64,000 bases of DNA from Mycogone perniciosa (lineage: Eukaryota; Ascomycota; Sordariomycetes; Hypocreales; Hypocreaceae). The stretch is from contig JAOALB010000154.1 in the NCBI GenBank assembly GCA_025331125.1, forward strand, positions 1 to 64,000, read 5' to 3'. Under the pieces are notes generated by a model. That model saw nothing but the letters and a program-made list of their open reading frames with translations. It did not search any database and had not been told where the DNA came from. Shown piece after piece: positions 10,801 through 21,836 of the stretch. The translations under genes and the position numbers were made by a program. The first letter of the stretch is position 1. Every line of letters begins with the position of its first letter.

Positions 10801-12903
10801 CTGGTGTCTTCCGTGTAATCATCCGTCGAAGTGTCGCCTTCGGTGTCTGTTAAATCCGGAACCTCTTCAACCCACGTATTGTAGTACCGCACCACTGCAG
10901 GGTGGCTGAGCTGCGATAGCAACCGGACCTCCTTGAGGATCTCTGTGAGGCTAGCTTGGGAGCGCTGTGTGATCTTTTTGATGGCGTAGATCTGCCCGTC
11001 AAGCTTCTTCCTAGCTTTGACAACTTCTCCAAAGCCACCTTTGCCGAGTCTCCCTTCCTCAACAAAATCCTCAGTATACCGCGAGACAACAGCGGTTCTT
11101 AATGTCATTGAGTCTCGCCTTAGTCTTACGGGAAGCACCTGCAGAGACGTTATCGACGGACTACTGGACATGAGCATTGATGAGTCTTCAAAAAGCACAG
11201 GGGCATCCGTCGCCAAAAACTCGCTAGCACCGAGCTCAAAAGCCCTTGGCCTCTTCTGCCTGTCTTCCTTGAAGAAGCGGCTTACAAGCTCTTGGAGAGG
11301 TTTAGAAAGCATAATTGAGTCCATGAGATTTTTCGGTGATGAGTACTTTCGAAGAACATCCAGGCCAAAGATCATCTGAACGAAGACGACGCCAAAATCC
11401 CATATATCGGCCTTGGATGTGTATTGCGGCTTTGATGCAGCGGCAATCTCTGGAGGCAGCCAGTATGCAGATTTAGCAGAGTTCAGGCCGGGAGGACCCT
11501 GCTTCTTGGTGCTGAGATTATGCACCTCCCTTTGATACGAAGCATCGGAGATTTTAGGCACAACCTCGCCCGTAGGCTCTCTAAAAAGGAGAATATTGCC
11601 GGGATGGATGTCTTGGTGTGCTATGTTCTTGTTGTGTAGAAAGTTCAAAGCGTCAAGCAAGTCCCTTGTCCAAGACCGTACTTTTCCAATCTCGAGATGC
11701 CCTGCAAGTTCCAACAACTCCTCCAGAGACCCTTTTTCAGCTAGAGGACTCAGGATTCTCACAGTCCAGGCAACAGGCACAGTACGATCCGCTGCAGGCC
11801 CACTCTCAACCTTAAAGTCAAGAACCTCGACAATGTGTCGATGGTGTGTTTTGTTCCCAATTTTCAAGTCTTGTAGTCGGGATTCTAAAGATTGTAACTG
11901 CTTCTTGAACTCCTTGGAATCCTTCCCACTTGGACGCAAGACAGCCTCCTTCAGCGCCATTGCTTGATTGCCCTGACCATTAACCAGAACTGGGCGCACG
12001 GTGAAGACAGTTGAAACCTGCCCCACGCGAGGATCACATTTGCCAGCAACAGACCGAAAGGTGAGAGAATTTCCCGACCGGTCAGTTGTGGTGCAAAATT
12101 GATCGAAATCGATCTTGTCATCGTCAGAGCTGGCAGACTCGGAAGTTTGGTGTTGATTCATGCCATTAGGACGGCGACTGAGCTTTGACTCCCTTGCCTT
12201 TTGCTTCTGGCGCTGAATCTCTTGCTGGAGTTCTTGCGCCGTGGCCTTTTCCTTTTCTCGCATCTCTTCCTCTTTTTTGAGCTCCTCCTTTTCTCGTTGT
12301 TCCTGAGCCAGTTTAGCCATGGCTGCCTCATGTCTATCGCGTTCCTCTTCGAGCGACGGTAATTGCTTTCCAGATGCCTTGGTTTGTGCAGCGTCTTCAA
12401 GAATATCCCTGATGCCTTCAACAATCTTATCAACCATTTCCTGCTCCTCCTTGGCGAAGATCTTGGGCTGTGTCTCTATGAATTTCTGTATCTTGAATTG
12501 AGTCACCTCCCGAAGATAGCCCTGGTCCTTGATGCTCAATAAGGGTGGTGTTTTCGGGTATGTCGCAGTGATTGTAAAGCCAACAGTCACAGAGAAATCG
12601 CTGTCGCTCGAGGCCTTGATCCGTATATCGAAGGATGGCTCAGATTTCTGGACATGGTGAGTTCGGTCCCATCAGTCGAAGAAACATGGGATGGAATACC
12701 TTCCAGGCGCTATGCGCTGCCGTATGCTCGATGAAATCCTCGCCATAGATTGCTTCTAGGGCAAATATCTCGTCCCTCTGGAGCTCTTCATATTCAATCT
12801 TGGTCGTCGCCTCCGGGCCAGCAGGCTTGAGGTCCGGGAAACTTGAGTCATCCTTGGAGTTCGTCGCCGGCGTCTTCCATGCCTTGGGTGCTTTCCACGC
12901 CAT
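7861..12903 (-). CDS. gcn2: eIF2alpha kinase Gcn2 (CPC-3)
   Basis: Five exons (12903-12700, 12647-10509, 10449-9098, 9055-8632, 8574-7861) encode 1610 residues, the usual Gcn2 length. The order is: RWD domain (about 1-140; ELQRDEIFALEAIYGEDF) that binds Gcn1; a highly charged linker; a pseudokinase (about 240-510) whose catalytic loop reads HQDIHPGN and whose DFG is replaced by SDA; the true kinase from about 590 (GRLGKGGFGEVVKA, AIKKI, then HRDLKPENVF near 815 and GDFGLA) with an Asp/Glu-rich insert; a histidyl-tRNA-synthetase-like domain (about 930-1370); and a C-terminal ribosome-binding/dimerisation domain. The family senses uncharged tRNA and phosphorylates eIF2alpha during amino-acid starvation. 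Confidence 0.98.
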
Positions 12904-13497
12904 GGTCGCGCGAGTCCTAGTTAAGTGTCACAGCCAAAGCCGTGACGCTTTACATGGAGGAGGCCATAATAATAACTCGGTAGTTGATATAGATAGTGCG
13001 TAGTTGTATGTTGGAAGAGAGAGCAGGAAGATGCAGATTGGCGGCCGCTAAGACGTCAAGCTTGATGGCGGGGCAGCACAGCACAGCACATGCTCCATTG
13101 CTATTATCAGCCAGACCGACACAACTGATGGAGCTTACAGGGCTGAGCGAGGGTCGTTCAGTGCGTTCATAGTGCATTGGTAGTGCATCGTGCAGCTGAA
13201 GTACGCTAGGCCGTGCCAACCAATCGGCGCCGTGTGGCAGCCCAGTCCGCTCGCTAGTGGGTAGGTACGTACTCCGTTGTGGTGCGAGGGAGCATTTCGT
13301 CACTCCAACGCACTGGTGGAAAAGTAAACAATCCACACAACAATATTACAACTCCAGACAACGCAACGAAGGCGGATCCCACCGCACAGCATCCCTGGAT
13401 GCCTTGACGTACGGCTCCATATCGGGGAGACATCACTACTCTAGCTCGACTTCCAATCGCAGACAGAATCTCTCCCCTCCCTGTACTACGGCTCAAG
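12904..13497. other. Divergent promoter region gcn2 / cut12
   Basis: A 594-bp non-coding gap shared by two genes that start on opposite strands. A near-match of the dispersed motif (GTACTCCGT) is at 13269-13277. I see no TGACTCA (Gcn4/CPC1) site. Confidence 0.7.
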
Positions 13498-15606
13498 ATG
13501 CTGGGGTGGATGCTGGGCCGTGGAGATAACGCGCCAGACGCGGTTGGAGATGGAGGTGAGGGCGCCTCCTGCGAACCATGGCTTTCTTGTGGTTATTTGA
13601 CTCTAATATCGATTGCTCCATTAGATACAACACAAATCGACCAACCAGACACTCCTGCACCGGTTTTTGCTGCCAGAGCTTTCAAAAGCGCGTTGTTTGG
13701 TACTCCTGCCCCGCGAACCCAGACACCACCAAGAGATAGGGCCAAACCGAAGGCCAAACCAGCGACTTCAACAACAGAACGAGACTCGGGAACGCCGTTG
13801 AAGCCGCAGGGTATCCTCTTGACTCCCGGAACAGGAACAAATCGACGAAAGCGCGTTTCATTCAATCACGACATTTTAGCGTCGACGAAGTCGAACTCAC
13901 CAGATGGTGTTGTTTCAGGGAAGGATGGTGCAACCAACAAGCGCACTCGTCTTTCCGAAGCTCTAGACAAAGCCAAACGCCGGAGCACGAGTTCAAGGCC
14001 CAAGAAAACAGAATCACGTCAAATGAAGGATGAATCAGATGAGGATTGGGAGGAGGAGAAAGATGACGATTACGGCAACACTGATATCACACTCGACCTG
14101 AACGAGCCGCATTCACAGTCTGGCAAATACTGGAAAGGGGAATTCGAGAAGTATCACAGGGAGGCCAAGGCAGAGATAGAAAAATTGCTCAAGTATAAGC
14201 AGCTGGCAAAGTCCTATGCCCAGGAAAAGGATGCCGAAGCCATTGAGCTCGCCGAACGACTGAAGGAGGAACAGGAAAAGGTGATTGCAATGGAGAAGAA
14301 GATTTCTGAAAATGCAAGCGAGATGGCATCGAAACAAAAAGACTCCTCCGGCAGCGACTCGACGGAATTACTTGCAACACTCACCAGACAGACGGCCCTT
14401 GCAGCACAATACAGGCATCGCGTCCAGGAATTGGAAGAGGAGCTCGAGGAACTTGTTCATGGAAGGGAGGAAGAAGGTGAATTCAAGGGGCGCAAACGTC
14501 GGCACGGGGTTCCTTCACCAACTACACAAAGAACTCTCTTGGAAACCCAACGAGAGCTACGACGAGCTCGATCCCAACTCAAGGAACTAGATGCCCTTCG
14601 CGAGCAAGTATCATCACTGAAAGCGCAGTTGAAACTTGCGGGTCCGCGGGACACTTCAGATGGGATGACTGCTACTGGATCTGTCGATGCAAGCAAGATT
14701 CAGGAGTTGAAGGCACAGCTTAAAAAAGCAAAGGAGGAGTCTGTCAAGAAGGACGAGGAAATTCAGCAGCTAAAGAGCGATTTCGAGGCATTCAGGAAGG
14801 AAAGCGAAACCCATGATGCAGACGCGAAAGCTGTACTCGAACGAGCCCACACCAAGATTTCCGATCTTAAGAAAGAGGTTAAAGCCCTGAAGGCCGCTGG
14901 ACCAGTGGAGCAGACACGACCAAGGAGCTGGCATCCAAGGTCGGGAGACGATCAGCTAACAAAGGATGGCATCAAGGTGGAAATACCATCAAGACACTCG
15001 GGGGTCTCAGATGTTGCGCGGAGGAGCATTGACCTAGGCGACTTGAATGACCCCGGAGCGCTCATGGCAAACTTGAAGTCTCGCACGCTGCGTGACAAGT
15101 ACCGAGAGGATGCGACCACTACCAACGAAGCTGAGACTGCCCCCTCGAAACCTATCCCCGATGTCTTAGCAGACCGACCGAACCTTGAGAAGCCTAGGTG
15201 GCAACCCTTCGTTCCAAGGTCTCCGAGAAACAGAGCATACATCAGCGAAGACTTGCCGCGACGCATCCAGAACGGTGATGATACGACTTCAAATGCCAAA
15301 TCCAAGGATATTGCTACGCTTAATTTAACTGCTCTTGCAAAATCCATCGCTCGCTCTAAACGATCGCCATCCGTTGAAAGAGGAGACGTCGAGGTCGATC
15401 TCTTACAGGACCGCTTTGCACGTCTAGGAGGACCAGAAGCAGGTCAAGATAGCAACAAGAGTGCGGCGATCGCTACCGCTACCAATACCAAGAGCTCGTT
15501 GCCACCAGCGCGGCGGGCGGCAGCTCTCGCTCGGATTGAGAAGCGGATGGCAGAGAAGAAGGCTCAGCGGCGGGACGGAGCTGACAAGGAGAACGTGCGG
15601 CCATGA
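13498..15606 (+). CDS. cut12: Spindle pole body protein Cut12
   Basis: Two exons (13498-13555, 13625-15606) give 679 residues. The start MLGWMLGRGDN and the segment TPAPVFAARAFKSALFGTP are hallmarks of the fungal Cut12 family. Near residue 100 is RKRVSFNHDI, in which RVSF is a consensus PP1 docking motif (RVxF); fission-yeast Cut12 binds PP1 there to control Plo1 and entry into mitosis. The middle (about 200-450) is predicted coiled coil (long Glu/Lys/Leu stretches), as expected for a structural pole component. The 69-bp intron after codon 19 has a GTGAGG donor and a TAG acceptor; reading through it would add an unrelated insert, so the spliced form is preferred. Confidence 0.92.
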   Translation: MLGWMLGRGDNAPDAVGDGGEGASCEPWLSCGYLTLISIAPLDTTQIDQPDTPAPVFAARAFKSALFGTPAPRTQTPPRDRAKPKAKPATSTTERDSGTPLKPQGILLTPGTGTNRRKRVSFNHDILASTKSNSPDGVVSGKDGATNKRTRLSEALDKAKRRSTSSRPKKTESRQMKDESDEDWEEEKDDDYGNTDITLDLNEPHSQSGKYWKGEFEKYHREAKAEIEKLLKYKQLAKSYAQEKDAEAIELAERLKEEQEKVIAMEKKISENASEMASKQKDSSGSDSTELLATLTRQTALAAQYRHRVQELEEELEELVHGREEEGEFKGRKRRHGVPSPTTQRTLLETQRELRRARSQLKELDALREQVSSLKAQLKLAGPRDTSDGMTATGSVDASKIQELKAQLKKAKEESVKKDEEIQQLKSDFEAFRKESETHDADAKAVLERAHTKISDLKKEVKALKAAGPVEQTRPRSWHPRSGDDQLTKDGIKVEIPSRHSGVSDVARRSIDLGDLNDPGALMANLKSRTLRDKYREDATTTNEAETAPSKPIPDVLADRPNLEKPRWQPFVPRSPRNRAYISEDLPRRIQNGDDTTSNAKSKDIATLNLTALAKSIARSKRSPSVERGDVEVDLLQDRFARLGGPEAGQDSNKSAAIATATNTKSSLPPARRAAALARIEKRMAEKKAQRRDGADKENVRP

Positions 15607-15892
15607 GCACATTGCATACAATACATCTGGTTGTCTTTTTTTGGTACAGCGTGGTGTTGGAGGCGAGGATAATATCAGGGGCGATTTTATTGTTAATGAG
15701 GTTTCTTAAGTTGAAAGCCTGGTTGCTTTTGCATACTGTGTGGTGCCTAGACGGCCTTTACATGCCGATCAGTTGTCTGGATGGATAATGTTGGAGTATC
15801 AATCAATCAACCCACTCACTCGTACTCGTGGTGGTGAAATTAATCAGTCTGCCTACGAACCACTATCTTGACACTTGCATCCACATGGCGAA

Positions 15893-16837
15893 ATGGCGTC
15901 AACTCAGACACCGGAAGATGAAATCAATAATGAGATTGCCATACTCCAAAGCCGTTTGAATGACGCAAAAGCCCGGCTCAATGCCATCAAGCCAGCAACC
16001 GAAAATGTAGTCCTTCGGCCAGCCCCATCTCTCAGCTGTATGTAAGCCATCAAACCCTCACGCAACTCATCGCTATCGCCAGACTCACCAGACATCACAA
16101 CAGCTCCCCTGGCCTCATCCTCCTCCACGCACTTCCTCCTCCTCCTCTCAGACTCTGCCCTGCCAGTCGGATCCTTTGCGTTCAGCAGCGGCCTCGAGTC
16201 CTACGTCGCGCATAACCCCCGCGCATCGTCGTTTTCGACATTCCTCCCTCTGTCGCTCTCGTCCTTCGCGTCCACCACACTGCCCTTTGTGCTCGCTGCG
16301 CATCGCGATCCTGTGTCGCTTGCCGACTTGGACGATCAGCTCGATGCAGCCGTCGTTTGCACAGTTGGTCGGCGCGCGAGCGTCGCGCAGGGCAGGGCGT
16401 TGCTGAGCATCTGGGAGCGCTCGTTCCGATCAACGCTCCCAGGCGGCAGCAGCACCGAGACAGCGCAAGTGCTCAAGGACTTTTCAGCGCTCCTCCGCCG
16501 TGAGAGCAAATCCGGAGATGTTCCTCTGGCGTCGGCGCACTTGGGGCCGTTGTTTGGTGTCATTTGTGCCATTGTGGGTTTGAGTCTTCAGCAGACGGCG
16601 TATGTCTTCATGTTGAGCCATGTCAAAGCCTTGATTTCTGCTGCGGTCAGGGCGAACATGTTCGGGCCGTATCAGGCGCAGAAGCTACTCGCTGGGGATG
16701 GTGTGCAGAATATGATAAATGCCATGATTGAGAGGGAATGGGATACATCGGTTGAGGAGGCGGGACAGAGCGTGCCGGTTATGGACTTGTGGATTGGGCG
16801 CCATGAGTTGCTTTACTCGAGAATCTTTAATAGCTGA
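15893..16837 (+). CDS. ureF: Urease accessory protein UreF
   Basis: Two exons (15893-16037, 16104-16837) give 292 residues. Residues 1-48 are a fungal extension with a short helix. From about residue 60 the UreF fold appears: LLLLSDSALPVGSFAFSSGL, then LGPLFGVICAIVGLS and LMDLWIGRHE-like C-terminal residues. With UreD and UreG the family delivers nickel to apo-urease. No other urease gene is in the window, which is normal for fungi, where these genes are scattered. An overlapping ATG eight bases upstream is in another frame. The gene converges on cwc2 with 139 bp between stop codons. Confidence 0.93.
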
Positions 16838-16976
16838 ATGGATATTCCAATCTTTCCATTCTTTCCATTCTTTTGGTTGATCTTGAAGATTAACCAATGA
16901 TCATATGGTATCATTATTATTGTACAAAGAGATGCTCTATAAATAATCCCGACTCCCGAAATTCCAAGACGCTCGT

Positions 16977-18341
16977 TCACTCGTCACTATCACTATCGTA
17001 AGACACCAGCGGCCCCGAAGACGCCACTGGCTTTGGTTTCAATGCCACAGAGACCTTGGCCTTGTTCAGAGCAGCCAGCGTGCTACTCGAGAAAACACCA
17101 GTGCTCTGTTCCGGTGGCTGTTCAACTTGCGCTGCCGGGGCTGCCATATCCAAGGCTTCGCCATTTTGGATCATCAGAGGCTCCTGGTATTCCACCTCAA
17201 AGCCCTGTCGTCCAAGGGGGTTGACCGCGTTGACGCCTCGAGCAAAATGAACTTCGTCTGGAGCCTCATACCCTTCGAGTCCGTAGCTGCTCTCCAATTT
17301 CCTTCGCTTTCGGGCTTCGGGGTCTTTGCCTTCAATCTCCGCCACGAATTCCGCAGGGAGCGCTCTTCGAATGGCTTCTGCGGCTTGTTCTTCGACTCTC
17401 CTCGCCTCTCGTGCTCGTGCCATGGGATTCGGATCGGCAGTTGCCCATCTAACGTTTAGGACTTCGTCATGATCAAGAGATCTAAAAAAAGAGATTAGCA
17501 TGTATCATGGATTGGGGGAACAGAAGGACTAACTGGTGGGCCATCGACTCTTTGGCGAATTGCGCGTTCGCTTCGTTGGTATACGTTATAAATGCAACAC
17601 CCCTCGTGTTCAGCACACGAACTAGCAATTGGTCAGTCGCACAGCGCAAGATTTCAAAGGGACATGGTTTGGGACGTACCGCGCTCAATCTGCCCCCATT
17701 CTGCGAAATGGCGAGCCACAATTTCCTCAATGTCATCCGTCACATGTATTCGACCGACATAAACCGTCCTATTTTGGCGCATAAAACTTCCAACACCGCC
17801 CATGTCATCTCTATAGTCTGAGAACCTGCTTCGGCCGAAACAATCCTCGTTAGGGTTGTAGATGTCGTAGGTTCCAGGTAGTCGGTGAAGATACATGCAG
17901 TCGGCGCCTTTGGGGCAGAGGCCACGAGCAAAGAATAGGCAGAAATAGCTTCCAGACACCTTGTCGGCCTTTGTGTATCCGCTATCCCTTGCGACATTAC
18001 AGCGCCCCTTTGCTTTGGTCTGTTGGTAAGCTTCGTGATCGCCACCGGCCCATTTGTTGTACCTGGCAGACTTATTAGCTACAATACTTGGCAGAAAAGG
18101 CACGCCACAGTGCTCACCAAATATTGAATGTCGTGCCTGTTTGCGGTGGCGGCTCAGAGGTAATGAAATCGGGATCGACTTGTGGTCGTGCCGGTCGCTT
18201 CTTCTTGCGAATGATCTTCTTGACAACTCTCTTCTCGGTAGGCGCCGCGACTTCGGTGCTCGTTGTCGCTACGGTCATCTCATGGCTGTCTTGGTCGGTG
18301 TCCTGCGCCATCATGACCTGATCATCATGTTGGTCGGCCAT
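16977..18341 (-). CDS. cwc2: Pre-mRNA splicing factor Cwc2 (RBM22-like)
   Basis: Four exons (18341-18118, 18062-17680, 17621-17534, 17481-16977) give 399 residues. After a Lys/Arg-rich N-terminus (KKIIRKKKRPARPQ) comes the Torus domain, FNIWYNKWAGGDHE, then a CCCH zinc finger (CLFFARGLCPKGADCMYLHR), and an RRM (RTVYVGRI ... RGVAFITY) followed by the connector LNVRWATADPNP. These are the defining parts of Cwc2, a Prp19-complex (NTC) protein that touches U6 snRNA and the intron to help form the spliceosome's active site. The C-terminus is a low-complexity tail. It starts 318 bp from the divergent drg1 gene. Confidence 0.96.
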
Positions 18342-18659
18342 AATTCCGTCTCGCAGAGTCGTGGGCCGAGCGCGTGTTGATTAATGGAGAATGGGCGTTG
18401 CAGAGTCGATGTCTAGACTTGGCGCCTTGACGCGCGCGAGGCTGGAAGACGTCCTGGGAAACTTTCTGAGAGGGCGACGTAAACAGCAGGCGGTGAACTT
18501 GCAACCCGCGCCACAGGTCCCCTCCATGATGATTCTGCCAAGCCCCCACCTTGAATCTGGAACTTGATATTGAATCCTCTGGCTGATCATAATCGATATA
18601 TTTCTTGAGTTCCGCGTTTTCAGAGACGGTCCAGCCGTCTATAAAAAAAATCCATCAAG
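18342..18659. other. Divergent promoter cwc2 / drg1
   Basis: A 318-bp shared promoter between two divergent expression-machinery genes (splicing and translation). No TATA box or known operator stands out. Confidence 0.65.
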
Positions 18660-20245
18660 ATGGTGAACATTACAGAGAAGATTAAGGAGTTGGTGCCTCT
18701 CGGTCGCCGTTGTGGTGGCATATGGCTGATTTGATGTCCAGGATTGAGGAGGAGATGAGGAAGACGCAAAGTAAGATCTTCATTAAAATCCCCGTTTATT
18801 ATTTTGGTCATGTTATAATGTCTCTTTTGTCTTTTTATTGCGGTGGTGTCTATGACATCTCAAGGTCATTGGCTGTGATAACATAGAAATCCCTGGCGCA
18901 AGTTGATGTCTGGTCCGCAAATATCGGTTCATTTGAGGGCGTTACGTGAAACCATAGTACATATCGGAATCGTATATATACCATTATGCTAACTTTCATG
19001 CAGAAAATAAGGCAACCGGTACGTTATAAGATATGTCTTCTCAATAACATCCCTATTAACCTCAGTCAGAATATCATCTAGGTCTTTTGAAAGGGTATGT
19101 CAAAACTCATCTCGCAAGATAATTCCCCAAAATTCATATTTGCTGCTTGGGCTTTGAACTGATGAGCCTAGAAAGCTTGCTCGACTCCGAGCACAACTAC
19201 TGGAGCCAGGTCCCGGAGGCGGAGGCGGCGGCGGTGCCGGGTTCGACGTGAGCAAGAGCGGCGATGCACGAATTTCCCTCGTTGGGTTTCCATCAGTTGG
19301 AAAATCAACATTCTTATCTAAAGTGACCAAGACGAGATCCGAGGTTGCCTCATACGCTTTCACAACACTGACGGCTATCCCTGGTGTGCTCGAGTATGGC
19401 GGTGCTGAAATCCAACTCCTTGATCTTCCTGGAATTATCGAAGGTGCTTCTGAGGGCAAGGGACGAGGACGACAGGTCATCTCGGCGGCCAAGACAAGCG
19501 ACTTGATTCTCATGGTTTTGGATGCGACAAAACGAGCTGAGCAAAGAGCCTTGTTGGAGGCTGAATTGGAAGCTGTCGGTATCAGACTGAACCGGGAGCC
19601 GCCGTAAGTATCACATCTCTTGACACCCCTGCAGTACACTCAATCCTAAACAATGTTAGGAATATCTACCTCAAAGTCAAAAAGGCCGGCGGCATGAAAA
19701 TCACATTTCAATCACCACCCAAAAACCTGGACGAGAAGATGATCTACAACATCCTCCGAGACTACAAGATTCTCAACTGCGAAGTCCTCGTCCGCGATGA
19801 CAACGCCACCGTTGACGAACTCATCGACGTCATCATGAAGGACCATCGCAAGTACATCAAGTGCCTATACGTCTACAACAAGATCGACAGTGTCTCGCTT
19901 GATTTCCTCGACAAACTCGCGCGGGAGGACAACACCGTTGTGATGAGCTGTGAGCTGGACCTGGGCATCCAGGATGTGGTGGACCGGTGCTGGAAGGAAC
20001 TTAAGCTCATCCGCATCTACACAAAGCGGAAAGGCATTGAGCCGGATTTCAACGAGGCGTTGATTGTCAGGAGTAACAGCACAATTGAGGATGTGTGTGA
20101 CAGGATTCATCGTACCTTGAAGGAAACATTCAAGTATGCCCTCGTTTGGGGCGCAAGCGCAAGGCATGTACCGCAAAGAGTCGGCTTGGGTCATCCGGTC
20201 TCAGACGAGGATGTTGTCTACATTGTTAGTGCTTGGAAAGCATAG
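18660..20245 (+). CDS. rbg1: Developmentally regulated GTPase Drg1/Rbg1
   Basis: Six exons: 18660-18688 (29 nt), 18742-18770 (29 nt), 19004-19018 (15 nt), 19070-19094 (25 nt), 19172-19603 and 19660-20245; together 371 residues. The spliced N-terminus MVNITEKIKEIEEEMRKTQ, then KNKATEYHLGLLKGKLARLR, matches the conserved DRG helix-turn-helix start, which validates the microexons. G1 is GFPSVGKST (near residue 70), G3 DLPGIIEGA, G4 NKID, and a C-terminal TGS domain begins near residue 290 (YTKRKGIEPDF...). DRG GTPases bind a DFRP partner and help stalled ribosomes. The first donor is the uncommon GTTGGT. An artefact-prone gene: ordinary predictors may start it in exon 5. Confidence 0.95.
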
Positions 20246-20586
20246 AAGAAAATAGCAGTCAATTCCATGCAGTATCTCAATTGATTGGTTTCAGATAATG
20301 AACAGGCTGTCCCATTTACTCCTAGTCATGATAAAGTCATTGCGGCCCTTTCATCCTAGCACCAAAGTCTAATCATCCTGAAACGCCAGTAGTCGTACTA
20401 ACCCAAATCCCCGATCCCAGCGCAATCCCTCTTCATCAGAAGGTAGTCCTCTCATCCATCCAGCCATCATTACAAGCCAGCCGCAACACCGAGTGTATCA
20501 GGTGCCAGGCGGGAAAACAAACGAGGGTAAAGTTGTTATACAAGGAAAGAAGGACAAAGAAACGGTTGTGTATCGCGGTGTTCGTC
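20246..20586. other. Intergenic, convergent 3' flanks
   Basis: 341 bp between the stop codons of drg1 and the spo12-like gene. Nothing beyond AT-rich 3' UTR-type sequence is seen. Confidence 0.6.
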
Positions 20587-21039
20587 TCAGGGACGGGCTG
20601 GCCTGGCTCCGAGTGAGCTTTCGCCCTGGAGCTTCTTAGCGCTCGCTTGGGCGAAGAGCGACTTGGGCTTGGCTCTGCAATGGCAGTTGGTTAGCACATT
20701 TGATCTTCTTTTTCCTCATATCAACATTGGGGGTGGGGGGTGGCGAACTTGGCGACGTGCTTGTTGCGTAGCGCATTGATCTTGGCGGTGCAAGGGCTCA
20801 TGATGTTGTCGGAGGGAGAGACGTATTGTTTCGATCTATAACCACCAAAGACGTTAGTTAACATACCGAAACGACATCATCGTGAGGAGCAGAGCGGGGG
20901 GGGGAACGTACGGCTCTTCAGCCATCTTGGACTGGAAGACCTGGCGGTGATACTCCATACTCTTGACGTCCTTGCCAGATGCGGAATGCTCAGCCAAAGA
21001 AGCGTTGACGTCCTTTTCTCCGAGGATCTTGGTCGACAT
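20587..21039 (-). CDS. spo12: Spo12-like mitotic-exit protein
   Basis: Three exons (21039-20912, 20835-20749, 20674-20587) give a 100-residue protein. The diagnostic Spo12 segment is SPSDNIMSPCTAKINALRNK followed by HVAKAKPKSLFAQ; in this family the SP sites in that segment are CDK targets and the protein promotes Cdc14 release (FEAR network) in anaphase and meiosis. Codon phases agree at both junctions. Intron 1 includes a run of nine C on the sense strand. The coding ORF is broken into pieces too short for simple ORF calling beyond exon 1, so the gene could be missed. Confidence 0.85.
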
Positions 21040-21836
21040 ATTGTCTAAAAGGAAAAGAAAAGGCTTTCGAGAGACGAGGAAGATATGACCAGGATTTTGA
21101 TCTTCGCAACGAGTGTGAACAATATCAACAAGCGATCGATCGATGGGCCCAGCAACGAGACTCTCTGGAATGACGAGCGTGAGTGGGATGGTAATAACAA
21201 AAAAAAATCAGTGGAACCGCGGGTCCTTTTTGTGTCTTTTGTCTGGGATGTTTTTGTTCCTCTGACGTTTTTTTCTTTCTTGTTTTGCGTGAATGATGTT
21301 GGGCGTTGCAGGGGAAAATCACACATGGATGTCCGTTTGTTAGGCGCAAAAGTACGAGTAAACGGATTAAGATGCGTTGACAGGGCAACGCGGAAAAAAG
21401 CACCTTGCAGTGGCATGCATTGTGGAGCCGCGGGAAGAGCTTTGGGTGGCCGAGGCCAGAAATCGTGGCCAGTGGCTTACCCTGGACTAGGATGAGACGA
21501 CACCATGGCGATAGAAAAACAAGCACCAAGAGCTAATAAACGAGGTATTGTCCCGGCAATGGCAATGGCATTGCTAGTACGGAGTACGAAGTAATGTGAG
21601 TCACAAATGACAGAGCTAGAATGCATGTGGCGTGTCGGATACATGAACCCGTCTCATCCAACGGAATAAACCCGACCATGAGAAAGCAACACTCTTTTTG
21701 TCATTCCATTTAACAATATCCAATAAATACTTCGTACTCCATACGAAGTACGGAGTACAGTATCATAAGTTATATCCCAAGCATCTGCTCCGTAAAAATT
21801 ACCCGAAAATGAATCTTGTTATACCCCCTGCCCGTC
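21040..21836. other. Intergenic, spo12 promoter and ACAD 3' flank
   Basis: Roughly 0.8 kb. No gene supported. T/A-rich tracts near 21190-21280 are probably the 5' leader of the spo12-like gene. Two perfect TACGGAGTA copies and a strong inverted repeat are in the right half. Confidence 0.6.
21728..21758. repeat. Nested inverted repeats of the dispersed motif
   Basis: TACTTCGTA (21728-21736) and TACGAAGTA (21742-21750) form perfect 9-bp arms around a 5-base loop. Overlapping it, GTACTCC (21734-21740) pairs with GGAGTAC (21752-21758). Two alternative hairpins are therefore possible from the same 31 bp. Confidence 0.9.
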
